Source: Saccopteryx bilineata (Eukaryota > Chordata > Mammalia > Chiroptera > Emballonuridae). From it: DNA of 64,000 nt. The notes below the pieces were generated by a model, which saw only the letters and a list, made by a program, of their open reading frames with translations, searched no databases and was not told the origin of the DNA. The translations under genes and the position numbers were made by a program. Location of the stretch: contig NC_089496.1 in the NCBI RefSeq assembly GCF_036850765.1, positions 50,272,113-50,336,112 of the forward strand, written 5' to 3'. Below are positions 22,510 through 33,420 of the stretch, one piece after another (position 1 is the stretch's first letter; each line of letters opens with the position of its first letter).

Positions 22510-22908
22510 CTTTTTTTTTTTTTTTTTGTACTTTTTCTGAAGCTGGAAACGGGGAGAGACAGTCAGACAGACTCCCGCATGCACCCGACCGGGATCCACC
22601 CGGCACGCCCACCAGGGGACGACGCTCTGCCCACCAGGGGGCGATGCTCTGCCCCTCCAGGGCGTCGCTCTGCCGCGACCAGAGCCACTCTAGCGCCTGG
22701 GGCAGAGGCCAAGGAGCCATCCCCAGCGCCCGGGCCATCTTTGCTCCAATGGAGCCTCGGCTGCGAGAGGGGAAAGAGAGAGACAGAGAGGAAGGAGGGG
22801 GGATGGAGAAGCAGATGGGCGCTTCTCCTGTGTGCCCTGGCCGGGAATCGAACCCGGGACTTCTGCACGCCAGGCCGACGCTCTACCACTGAGCCAACTT
22901 GCCAGGGC
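22510..22908 (-). mobile_element. Rhin-type SINE, copy 3, with a perfect CTCF-like core
   Basis: Full-length minus-strand copy: T run, 'tttctgaagctgg', two tandem modules of which the second, CCACCAGGGGGCG at 22631-22643, is perfect, then the CT/GA-rich segment and a complete tRNA-like head (B box complement GGAATCGAACC). 11-bp target duplication CCAAGACGGGA at 22499-22509 and 22909-22919. The tRNA head keeps matched acceptor, D and T stems. Confidence 0.93.
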
Positions 22909-22919
22909 CCAAGACGGGA

Positions 22920-23254
22920 TTTTTGAAGATGGATAAAATGTCAATGAGAACCAGTCACTAGTGGGCGGAGGATGTAGAGCTCTTAGCATGCTGTAGGTTG
23001 CGATTATGAAAACGTGCCCTGGGCATGGGCACGGTTGGGATAGCTGTGGAAGGGGACGTGTTAGGGGGGACCTTGGTGGGGTAAGGAAAGGAGGAAGCAC
23101 AGGATTGTGGGATTGAGTGGCTGTTGCTGCCCACGTGGATTCACCAATGCAAGTGAAAACCAAATAAACACATTCTATGGAACAGACCGATAAAAAGCAG
23201 GGGTACACAGTCATTTGCAGACAGAATGGAAAGCAGGCCTGCCCGTTCTTGCTG
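22920..23254. other. Unique sequence
   Basis: No repeat, RNA or coding exon recognised between the SINE and the MIR. Confidence 0.5.
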
Positions 23255-23485
23255 CTGGCAACAAATAATAACACTGGCTACACTTTGTTGAGCAACTGCT
23301 ACATACCAAGAATGTCCACGTTTGCTCCTTCACTTCTTCTTAAAGACAACCGCGTGAGGTGATGCCCATTTTACAGAGAAAGAAACCGACAGCTGAGATA
23401 AAGGGCCCAGAGTCATAAATCCCATGAGCGGCGGAGTCAGAATTCCGGCCCCGTCTCTGACTGAGGGACCAGGGCTGTTTCTATC
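23255..23485 (+). repeat. MIR SINE, nearly full length
   Basis: Ordered MIR blocks: 'actttgttgagcaactgcta', 'gtgaggtgatgcccatttta', 'cagagaaagaaaccgacagc' and 'ggcggagtcagaattccgg'. Diverged as expected for a pre-placental SINE. Confidence 0.75.
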
Positions 23486-26104
23486 ACACAAAATTGCAAC
23501 CTGGTTGCAGAGATTTGGGCCTTAAGCGTCTTGGAGAAATCGCTTGGCTTCCAGCAAGGAGGCTTAAGAAAATATGTTTTTTCTTTCATGTGTTTGAAGA
23601 CAGAATCAGTCAGAAAGGGCATTCCTTTAAGACCCTCTGCTTTGAAGTGATAAAAGCTAGATTGAGGGAAGGCTCGCAGGCCCCGGGTCTGGGCTCACCC
23701 CTGACCTTGGAGCCGGGAAATGTGATTTCTGCCGCCGTCCCCTTCACTCACTACTCTCGCTCTGCTTCTTGGGTCTCCAGTGATTTTTCTTTTTTTTTTT
23801 TCCTTAAGAAAAGAAGATAGCTGGGTTAATTTCAAGTTCTCCATGATTTATCTGTACTGAGCTGGAAGAGTGTTGAGTGGGAAAGGGTTTCATTGTCCAT
23901 GAGGGCCTCACGGCTCTTCAACACCCACCACTTCTGCCTCATGTCAAAGGGAGGCAAATAGGTTTATTAAATAGCTGTCAAACCGAATGAGCGAGCACCG
24001 AGAACACACAGAGGGGAGATTGGATTAGAGGTAGAGGACATGCCACACTAAACAAGGGCACAGATTTATGGCCTTGGCCATGCGGCCTTCGTGATGCTGC
24101 CCCAGGTGGATATGTAGTGTGTTTGGGAGGCGCAGGGGGTGGGGTGGGGGGAGGGGCTGGAGCCAAGAAAGTGAATCCTGAGCTAGAGGGAAGGACTAGG
24201 CATCAGGTGCCCCCGGAGAGGCCAGGCTTCCCTCCCAGCCTCTTTGGTATCAGAGGAGCCCAGGAGAGCGCCGGAGGGAGTGCTGGGGGAGCCCGTTGGC
24301 GGCACCTGCTCCATTACCGTTGTTGCTGCTAAGTCGGTTTACATTGGCTTTCACATCACGTGAAACTTATGCAGCAAGTGGTAAATATTGATCAGTTTTT
24401 TGGAAATCCCGAAGAGCCTGGTCATCAGGTAAAGGACTCCAGAGCTTAACTATGGGGAACTGGGGACCCACTTTGAGTAGGAGAGGGACGTTAATGCCTC
24501 AGGTTGATTTTCTTTGGGTTTATTGTAGAAAAACAATAATCTCATCAAAGGGACCACCTAGATGAATACCAGTTTGGGCGGCGACTACAGCAACAATCTA
24601 AGTGTGCAGAAGTGACGTCCTATACGGGGACAAATTAAGATGGAAATCAATGCTCAGACTGGAGACACGCTGCTGGGGAAGAATTGGCAGGACCCTGTGG
24701 TTAGAATTCTTTTAGTTATGTTAGAAATGCTCAGGCGCTGGTTGAAGAAAAATGGGGCTTTAGGATCAGGGGGCAATAGTGTCTGACCAAACCCAGGGGG
24801 GGGCAGCTGGGGCTCAGAGAGGTGAGAGGCAGTGCTTCTGGTCTCTCCTCTTCCTCCTATCTTTCCTGCATCTTGTCCAGCCTCCTTTTGTATCTCAAGA
24901 TTGGCTTCCTCTGCCTTCTCATGTCCCAGGAAGAAAACAAGACCACCGACCGATAGGTGCCAAGTTTCTACGGCTCTCTTTCTGTCCCATTTTAAATTCT
25001 ATGGCCCCATGAGGGTGGATGCTTACTTACCCCGGAACCAGCCCGTTATGGCGGCAGGAGGAGAGAAAAGTGGGAGGGCCACACGCACCAGCTTCCGCCC
25101 TGCGGAGCTGGGAAGAGGGATTGTGAGGTGCGTGCCCCTAGGAGCCTTCATCCTCCCCAAACCTGGTGGCACTGGGCGGGGCCTGGCCAGGGCTGCGTTA
25201 GCAAGGGAGAGGGACAGTCAGTGATAGCGATGAGGGTCCTGGTCTGAGTGACTGAGGGGATGTGGCAACATTTCTCTGCATGGGAGGTTAAGGCTCCTAC
25301 AAGTGATTGAAATGTGAACATCTTTAATATAGAGCAATATGGGCTGGGCGGGGGTGTGTGGGGGGGAAGCAGCTGAGGACTGACAAATGGAGCATGACTT
25401 TTATGATCTTCCCCATGTTTGCAGTGATCTGGAGATCCTTTCGATCCCAGGAAAGCGTAGGTTTGAATAGAGACAAGGCCAGTTTGGGGGCAATCAGTTA
25501 TCTGTGAGATCAAGAGAAACCTTGAGGCTTAGGGGACATCCTAGGGCCTCCCTAGAGTAGTGTGACAGCTTTGTTCCCAGAACATAGGCCTGACACTCCC
25601 CCCTCCACGTACCTTCTACCTCTCCCCACACAGGCCAGACTCAGACTTCAGTGTGGGGAGGGCCGGGCAGGGTCTCTGGCCACTCTGGCTACTTGCGTAG
25701 CTAGCTCCCTGGCTGGACACAACAAGGCAAGCTGTCTTCCGTTTATAAAGGCTGAGGGATTACCAGCACAGTGGGGCTCTAGCTCCCTGGGGAAAGGGGG
25801 CAGGACCGGGTGCTTCCAACACCCACAGCAGAAATCGCTAATGGACCAAGGAGCGAGTTCTCATAGGACCCGGAGAGAGCCCTTGTCCATGGGGAGCTCC
25901 GGGCAGCCTCAGTCAATGCTGGTACCAATGGTGAGCCATGTTGTCTCTGGGGGAAGGCAGGGAGAAGCAGGCAGGTCTGGGCCCAGCACAGCTGACCCAC
26001 GCTTCTCGTGGAAAGTTAAAGGGCTCATGGCAACAGTAAGCGTGACCCAACACACAGTTCTAGCTTAGAAGTGAACGTGTCTTAACCTTCTAGCAACGTG
26101 TTGG
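23486..26104. other. Unique sequence with a candidate conserved block
   Basis: T-rich run near 23790-23805, G-rich run near 24130-24160. The block 24300-24720 keeps several motif-like strings (ACATTGGCTTTCACATCACG, GTAAATATTGATCAG, and a full CRE-type TGACGTC near 24614) in unique AT-balanced DNA. Frames up to 168 codons (25562-26068) show no domain. No gene supported. Confidence 0.45.
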
Positions 26105-26260
26105 CAACTGTTTCGAAGTGCTCTTTCACAAATTTAATCTGATCTTCATAGTGACTCTATGGGGTTAACACAAGCTAGACGAATGTTACGGATCAGACAA
26201 CCGAGATGTGGAATGTCATCTCCAAGTTCAGCCAGCTGGGACCAGCTCTCCCGTTTCCCC
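26105..26260 (+). repeat. MIR fragment
   Basis: Blocks 'aatctgatcttcatagtgac', 'ttacggatcagacaaccgag' and 'gttcagccagctgggacc' follow the MIR order, diverged. Confidence 0.6.
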
Positions 26261-26414
26261 CGGGACTGGGCATCCTGACTGCTGGTTCATGCGTGCTCTC
26301 CTGCTCCACAGTATCGTTTGTTTTGAGACCATGTCCTTCTGCTGAGTCTCCTAATAAAGAGAATTTGCCCCCGAGTCATATGTGGAGCGATCGCCCCGTC
26401 AGAGTCTGGTGAGC

Positions 26415-26570
26415 AGCTCAGTAACATTGGAGGCCACTGGGAGCTCGTTAGAAATGCAGACTCCCAGGCCCCGCCCCAGACCTGCTGAGTCAGAATCTGC
26501 GCTTTATCCGGACGCCAGCTGATTCACGTGCACAGCAGAGTCTGGGAGACACTGCTCTACAACAGCTAGT
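26415..26570 (+). mobile_element. MER5A-like hAT MITE
   Basis: Contains 'gggagctcgttagaaatgca', 'gactcccaggccccgcccca', 'gacctgctgagtcagaatct' and 'acgccagctgattcacgtgc', the typical MER5A core order. Ends are eroded. Confidence 0.8.
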
Positions 26571-27104
26571 GCTCCCCACCGCTCCCCAGGGCACAGAGGG
26601 GCCTGCGGCAGAGCCCGGGAACGCTGGGTCCCGAGCCCTGGGGTCCAGGGTTGTCCACCCCTCGTGATTGACACGCCCGGCACCAGCTTCGGGGTGCCTG
26701 TCTCCACTCCTGCGGGGGATGCCCCCTTGTCTCCGGGACATCACACCTCTGACCCAGCAGCTTGTCTCCGGGCCTCCCTCCCCTCCCCCACACGGACAGA
26801 GGGGGCCCCGCAGCCTGGCAGTGAGCCCCTCCCGCCTGAAGGCGGCCACGTAAAACATGACTGCACAGAGAAACGAGGAGCGAGCACTGGAGCCCCCAGC
26901 CACGGTGCCTGCTTTTCGGCAGCCACTGTAGCTGGAGTGATGGATGGCCAGGAAGGCCCGGCCCAGTCTGGCCTGGTCTAGTGATCACTCACTCAATTAC
27001 TTAATTTTTAAGGAAACCTTTAGTCTCTGTTAAATAAAAACAGAATAAGCCATGAGACTTAAATGCCTCTTTTCAGTGAACTTCATTCACCAACCAACGT
27101 CCAG
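26571..27104. other. GC-rich unique sequence
   Basis: GC-rich up to about 26985, then AT-rich. Overlapping frames of 105-140 codons on both strands reflect base composition. No domain, repeat or RNA recognised. Confidence 0.45.
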
Positions 27105-27310
27105 TCACTGATCACCTTCTTGTGCCTGTTTTGACCTGTTCAATCTTCACATAAACTCTATGGAGATGAGCACCATTATTTTACAGACAATGAAATTGAG
27201 GCCCAGAAACTTAACTTGATTTGGGCTTAAGGTGACCCAGCTAGTAGGTGTCAGTCAAACACCTAGAAGATAGATTCTGGGCCCAGACAGCCCGAGTTCA
27301 AATCCTGCCA
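27105..27310 (+). repeat. MIR fragment
   Basis: Blocks 'tcttcacataaactctatgg', 'ttattttacagacaatgaaa', 'ttgaggcccagaaacttaac' and 'ggtgacccagctagtaggtg' are clear MIR landmarks. Confidence 0.78.
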
Positions 27311-28146
27311 CGGTTTGAAAATGAGAGGATGTTATTAGATCCTTCTTTGCCCAAACCTCAGTGAATGTTTGGCCAATTCTTATCCATCCAGTATTGTTAT
27401 TTTCTTAGAACATTTTGTCAGCCAACTCTCTTTCTGGAAGTTTAAATAAGTATATCTAAAAAGAAAACATATCAAAAGTGATATTGAATACGAACGATTC
27501 TTCATAGAGGCTCATGATGAAAAAATAGATATTCTGAGGGAAAAAAAAATACTATTGCCTGAGTCTAAAGCACAGATCTGTTTTCTCAGAAAGAGAGGTT
27601 AACAAGTGTGACAGGGATGTTAGAGATCTATTAGCCTCGGCCCATAAGTTTCCTCCTGGATATAATCAGAAATATCGACAGAGAACAGAACAGGAAATGC
27701 CTTGCTCGCCGTTGCCCATGGGGAAGGGCGGCCTCGCCCGGTTCTCGGGTCCTTCTCCCACCCCACGGGACTGGAGCCGCGGGGTGGACACCGGACCTCG
27801 GAAGCCTAGAGAGCCCGAGGTGGGTGGACAGGCTTCTGCAGCTCCGGCGGGCCTCCACTCGGGTGCCCTGTGTGCTGACCTGGCCCAAGGAAGATGGTGA
27901 GCACACTCTCTTCATCTAGTCGAGAGGGGTCCCCCAGGCAAGACGTCCAAGCTCCGAAGCATCCAGGTGACACTGTGGGAGCCGTTCGTGAGCACACATC
28001 CAGCCCACTTCTCCTTTCCGGCACGGGGTGGGGGTGGGGGGGGACCGCACGCCACTCCTCACACTCTGACAGGAGCCCTCGCCGTGGGACTTGCTTTGGC
28101 CAATGAAACGGGCGGGGAGCGGTGTGCGCCACTGGCTGGTGGGAGT
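27311..28146. other. Unique sequence
   Basis: AT-rich to about 27640, GC-rich afterwards with a run of G near 28028-28043. No gene or repeat recognised. Confidence 0.5.
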
Positions 28147-28154
28147 GTTTAGGA

Positions 28155-28345
28155 CAGGGGTCCCCAAACCTTTTACACAGGGGACCAGTTCACTGTCCCT
28201 CAGACCGTTGGAGGGCTGCCACATACAGTGCTCCTCTCACTGACCACCAATGAAAGAGGTGCCCCTTCCGGAAGTGTGGCGGGGGCTGGATAAATGGCCT
28301 CAGGGGGTCACATGCGGCCCGTGGGCCATAGTTTGGGGACACCTG
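28155..28345 (+). mobile_element. hAT MITE ('ggtccccaaac' family), copy 2, intact target duplication
   Basis: Starts CAGGGGTCCCCAAACCTTTT and ends 'tagtttggggacacctg', forming terminal inverted repeats. Flanked by a perfect 8-bp duplication GTTTAGGA at 28147-28154 and 28346-28353, the hallmark of hAT transposition. At 191 bp it has no transposase. Same family as 12859-13050. Confidence 0.92.
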
Positions 28346-28353
28346 GTTTAGGA

Positions 28354-29319
28354 GCTGGTCTGTGCCATGCCGTCCCCTCCCCTGCGGCAGTGGGTCGTGG
28401 GACCCACGCGGAGACAGGGGTGTGATGAGATGGCGAACCGCCATCAGCCTGGGCCCCTGAGTGACCACCTGGTAGAGCAAAGCCTGCCTCCGCAGCCGGA
28501 CTCTCTTCTCAAACGCAGCGCGTCCTCTGGGACTCTGCAGTCCCCTGAGATCGAAATAGAGGCCAGCCTCTTCTGACAGGTTCAAGGACAATGCTTTTAC
28601 ACCTGCCACGTAGGCTGCAGATCCAGGCCCTGACTGGCAGGCCAGCTGCTCCTCCACGCCGAAGTCCCCTGCTTGGCCGTGGGTGCTGCCTTGTCACCAT
28701 CCATGAGCACAGCTGGAAATGCCTCCGGTATCGGCCGCAGTCCTGGCCACTCTGCCCCCGCGTCTCCCTGAGCCTCCAATGCCACTGTTTCTGGAGACTG
28801 GCTCCTGAGCTTTTATCTCATTCAAAAGTGTTCGTGTAAAGTGAGACGGATGCTCCCTGTCTCTGTGTCACCCTCAGCTAGATGTGCCCCCTTAAGCAAA
28901 GATTCTTGGGCACCAAAGGATCCCAGCTTTTAGGGATGAAGTTTTTGGGGTCTACACATGCAACCCCTTCCTCTAGCTGCAAACCCAACACTGTTCATCG
29001 GCTGGGGCACTTCTTCCATCTCAGGTTCCAAATCTGCATGTCCTCAGCCTCTGCCGGGGCCACCCCCACTCATCAGACGTGTTTCCACGTGTCAAACCAC
29101 CGTGATCTTTTCTCCTGACGTCTCCTCAGCTTTTATGAAGAATCAGTGGACATGTAATGACCACTGGGAGGGACCGTCTGAGTGCCCGCCCTGGCCCATC
29201 CAGAGCACCCTGTGCATGGTGGCCCTGCACGCGGTTTCCAGGCACACAATGTCTAACTCTTCCTCTTAGACGGCCTGTTCCCCAAAGGAAGGAAATCGGT
29301 CTTGATCCCGTTTGCATCT
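28354..29319. other. Unique GC-rich sequence
   Basis: No repeat recognised. The 155-codon minus-strand frame at 28190-28657 begins in the unique DNA and continues into the hAT MITE, so it is not a gene. Frames at 28882-29269 have no domain. Confidence 0.45.
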
Positions 29320-30000
29320 GACAGGTTATCTATTGCTGCCAAGCCACTGCAAACTTAGTGGTGCGAAACAAACAAAAAAATAACTAGACATTTTATTAGA
29401 CTGTATGCGTGGATTCTGGAGGTCATGAGTTCAGACAGGCCACACTAGGGCATTAAGAACTTTGAAGGGTCTGAGACTTTCTTTTTACCTAACTTGCAAA
29501 CAAACAAGTCAGTCTGCTACCCTTTTGTGAATGCAGGTAGAAAATACGAGATTCCTGGGTCAGAGACAAAGGACTCTATTACTCACAGCAATGGCAGTAA
29601 TGTAAATATTGGTATTTTCTTGTGTCAGCGTCCTGAGGTCCAGTCCCCACAGGGCTATGGGAAGAGGGCAGGTGACTGCAGCACACAGAGTGCATTATGG
29701 GGAGGAACCCCAAGCTGAGGGAACCTGAGTCTTTTATAACCGGAAGTAAGCACGCCTGCCATAGACTCCAGAGGGAGACATTTTCCTTATTATACAGAAC
29801 GCCCTCTGTGTTCTCCGGGGCTGTAAGCAAACCCGCCCTTTGCTTCAGAGGGGTGTACAATCTCTTTCTTCTGTGGCGTTCACTATATAAACATCCTATA
29901 AAGAAAAGTCTGGAATAAAGGCTATCTGTGGTCCTTTTTACAAGACATGCAGAAATGCGAGAGACCCACGGAGAGTTGTCTCCCAGCGTGGCAATGGCTT
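29320..30000. repeat. Probable ancient interspersed repeat, unassigned
   Basis: Begins 'gttatctattgctgccaagc', 'aaacttagtggtgcgaaaca', a phrase common in old mammalian repeats that I cannot assign to a family (compare 39520-39560). Further on, a TATA-like CTATATAAA (29882-29890) and AATAAAG (29914-29920) lie close together, as in an LTR, but no ends or target duplication are visible. Confidence 0.35.
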
Positions 30001-32115
30001 TTTTTGTTGTTGTTGTTCCAAAATGCCAGGGGCCTCCGGTGGGAAGAAGCCCATGGCTGGAGCTGGAATTATCTGGGGACTTCTTCATTCCCATGTCTGG
30101 TGGCAGGGCAGACTTAGAGCTGTGCTCAGCTGGGACTGTCACCAGGTACCATAGTCCCTGTGGGCTGGGGTTCTGACATCATGGCTGTGGGATAGGAAGA
30201 GGGAACATTCAAGAAGGAGCAGGTGGAGAGCCACTGAGTGAAGAGAACTCGAGGGGCACTGCATGGCCTTAACTGATCAGCCCCCAGAACCACGCAGCCT
30301 CACCTTGCCACCTTCTTTTGGTTACAAGCAAGTCACAAAGAGCAGCCCAGACTCAGCGAGAGGGTGACTGACCACTTGATGTGGGGGAGTGGCAAGGTCC
30401 CATTAGAGAAGGACACGCGGGACAGAGTATTGTTGTGACCGCCACTGGAAAGCATGCCCGTGGAGTGGAGCCCGTGCTCGAGACGCTCTGGTGCACGCAG
30501 AGAACCCCCTTACACTGGCTGCAGCTCATGCTACACGGGCTGGTGGAAAGAACTCAGCCCAGATGCTCACGGGACTGTGTTCCGGTTTCTGCTTTACCCC
30601 TAAGCTCCCTGACTGTGGCCCTGGACAAGTCGCGCACCTGTGTGAGCCCCTGAAACACAGAAGGGACCTGCCCCTTTCACGTCACAGGCTCATTGTGAAA
30701 GTCACTCGAGAGTCCTATGAGGGTCCCCACGACATCGGGCCAACGGGTGGAGGGTCCTCAGGGGTATCGGACGGGTGGCTGCCCAGCAGGCAGAGTGTGT
30801 GCAGACCACCAGCTTCGGAGGCTCTCCTGGATTCTTGCTACGTGAGAGGCACACAGCTCCAAAATTAATAATGTAACCAGAGCTTTTCATTCTTATAATT
30901 GAGTTACCCATGAGGAGCAAGGGGAGCACCTGGCTTTCTGCCCTCGAAGGGCTAGAAGAGGAGAGGATTAAGTGTACCATGAAATCGCCTCTGGGATGTT
31001 TCTAACCAGGGCCTCCTCCGCCCAGAAAGAGAGAGAGAGAGAGAGAGAGAATAGACAAGACTGCGGAGGGTGATGTGAAGAGCAGGAAGGAGAGCTGGTC
31101 CTGAGTGACAGAGACCCGCCTCTCCCGATGGATACACAGATGTCAACTGCAGGGGACTCAGGAAAGGCGGTGTGCGGCTCCCCGGGCACTCGGATGTCCA
31201 CATCTTGGGAGCGGGGATGGGGAACAGAGGGGGCGGTACTTCTAGTTCAGAACCGTAGAAGGGCCTGAAGTGCCAGGTAGCAAAGTTGTTGAGCATTTCC
31301 ATAAGGCAGGGGCGTCACAAATCTGGGAACCCCGTTACCATCACAAAGGAAGCCGCCAAGGCGCACAGAAGGGACGTGGTCTGCCCCCACAGAGGGGGCG
31401 TGGTCTGCCCCGGATTGGATGTCCTGGGAGGGGTAACAGCCAGACTAAAACTACAGACTCTCTGGCTCCGGAGAGCCCAGCCTTTCCCACGGTTTCCATG
31501 ATTTCTCTGTCTCCTGGCGGGGGCACGGGAGGGCGGAGGATGGGGAGGGGAAGGCAGTGTGTCAGGGTAGGAACTGGAGTAAGAAGAGGTTGTCCCAGCT
31601 GGGCCAGCCAAGGACTTGTTGCCATGAGGCACCCTGCCGTGTCCCCACTTCTGCGAGAGACGGCAGAGGGAATGAACGCTGCTTAGCCAAGGGGGTGGAC
31701 CGTGATGGTGTGAGCATGATGCGTTCTGGGCGAGGTGCCCCCCTGGGAGCACCGCTGGTCTCAGCTTACTCGTGCGGGTGTGTCCACACTGCCCTGATTA
31801 CAGCCACGTCAGGGAGTGTTTGCCCAGCACTTGTGACGTGCGGGCACCGGCCACCTCCGGAGGTGCGACAACGAAGACGACTGTCTTGTCCTGGATGAGC
31901 ACTCTTTTTAACGGGAGAAACCTCGTCACTGTGCAGACTGAGTAATGCCTGGTAACAATGACCCAAAGTCTCAACTTCGTGAAGGTTAGATATTAATCAG
32001 TGCTGATGGAGATGAGAGAGCAGACATCGGTCTGACTAACTGGAAGGACAATGTGTTAGCATTAAAACCTTTAAAAGTGTGCAAACCTTTTGGTCCTGCA
32101 ATATGGGTAGATATT
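30001..32115. other. Unique sequence with a MIR trace and a short tandem
   Basis: MIR-like tract near 30595-30720 ('ctgtggccctggacaagtcg'). (GA)n run at 31026-31050. A partial tandem of 'cgtggtctgcccc' at 31374-31386 and 31399-31411. Frames up to 145 codons have no domain. Confidence 0.45.
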
Positions 32116-32127
32116 AAAATCACCAGA

Positions 32128-32492
32128 GGCCCTGGCCAGTTGGCTCAGCAGTAGGACATCACCCCGGCGTGTGGATATCCTAGGTTCGATTCCCAGTCAG
32201 GGCACACAGGAGAAGCAACCATCTGCTTCTCCACCCCTTCCTCTCTCCTTTCTCTCTCTCTTGGTCTCTCTTCTCCTCCTGCAGCCATGGCTCAGTTGGA
32301 ACGAGTTGGCCCTGGGTGCTGAGGATGGCTCCATGGCCTCTGCCTCAGGCACTAAAATAGCTTGGTCACTGAGCAATGGAGCAACGGACCCAAATAGGCA
32401 GAGCATCTCCCAGAAAAGGGGCTTGTTGGATGGATCTCAGTCAGCGCACATGCAGGAATCTGTCTCTGTCTCCCCACTTCGCACTTACGAAA
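32128..32492 (+). mobile_element. Rhin-type SINE, copy 4, diverged
   Basis: Head GGCCCTGGCCAGTTGGCTCA with B box GGTTCGATTCC. The body carries many substitutions and small deletions, and the CTCF-like module is destroyed. Target repeats AAAATCACCAGA (32116-32127) and AAAATCATCAGA (32493-32504) differ at one base. An older member of the family than copies 2, 3 or 5. Confidence 0.88.
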
Positions 32493-32504
32493 AAAATCAT
32501 CAGA

Positions 32505-33185
32505 AAATAACTGAAAGAGGCAAATCATACATGTTCACAGTTACCATGCAGTTTTTATGCAAACAAATCAGAACCAACTTAAAATCTAAATAAATATAAA
32601 TAAATATCAGTGCCTTCCCAAATGGAAAGCTATTCAATAGGGATATTTATTACTGTCGATATATTTATTTCCATTTATTAAAAGGAAGCCTACAAGGCAG
32701 CAATCAGTGTATTCCCAGGTGGGTGCTTAGGGCAGGGATCTGTGTTTGTGGGTGTGTAAAATAGGGTTTTCACTGGAGGAGGAGAAATTTCAGACTGACA
32801 GGCAATAACCCTGCCCAGCACTGTGGTGAGGGTGCCCATGTCTCCCAGACAAGGAGGTGGGGGGCTGCTCCTCAATCCATTGCTGAGGGGTCCTTTGCTT
32901 AGCAGGAATGCTCTGCATGGAGAAAGGGCTGCGGTTAACCAAATTAGTCTGGGCTGAAATACTGAGTTTTGAAGTTTTTTGCTACCTTTGAAATACCTTA
33001 TAACCAAAAAAAAAAAAAAAACTTTAGAGGAATTACAAAAGAAATGATTCGATTTACAGCAACAACCAAAACCTACAAAACCTAGTAATAAACTTTGTAA
33101 GAAGTGTGTAAGAAAGTCCATGAAGAAAACCAGAACACTTACCGAGGGGATTAACAGAAGACGGTTCCAGTGAAATCTCAGGCCG
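32505..33185. other. Unique AT-leaning sequence
   Basis: A run of A at about 33006-33020. The 143-codon minus-strand frame at 32690-33121 is interrupted in composition by that A run and has no domain. Nothing else recognised. Confidence 0.45.
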
Positions 33186-33420
33186 CAGCCCGAGATGTAA
33201 AATAGATGCTAATATTTGCTACGCAAACAGATACCAGACTCCATTTATCCAGCGCGTATCCGTGCCAGAGGCCCCACGGAGCGCTTCATGCACACCGTCT
33301 CTGTCAATCACGCAACAGCCCGCAAAGCAAGGACTAGCCTAAGTCCCGTTTCACCGGGGCAGAACAGTACGCAAGGCGGAGGTTCTCCGTCCAGGGTCAG
33401 AGAACCAGGCAGGCGCGGGC
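33186..33420 (+). repeat. MIR fragment
   Basis: 'gctaatatttgctacgcaaa', 'tccatttatccagcgcgtat', 'cccgtttcaccggggcagaa' and 'caaggcggaggttctc' follow MIR order with heavy divergence. Confidence 0.5.

Noticed and set aside
22690..23274. 194-codon minus-strand open frame
   Set aside because: The 3' half is the SINE at 22510-22908; the upstream half has no domain and no conserved pattern.
29882..29920. Promoter and poly-A signal pair (CTATATAAA, AATAAAG)
   Set aside because: Could be LTR relics, but no LTR ends, primer site or target duplication were found; not called as a promoter.
29579..30142. 187-codon minus-strand frame
   Set aside because: Overlaps a probable old interspersed repeat and a GTT repeat; no domain.
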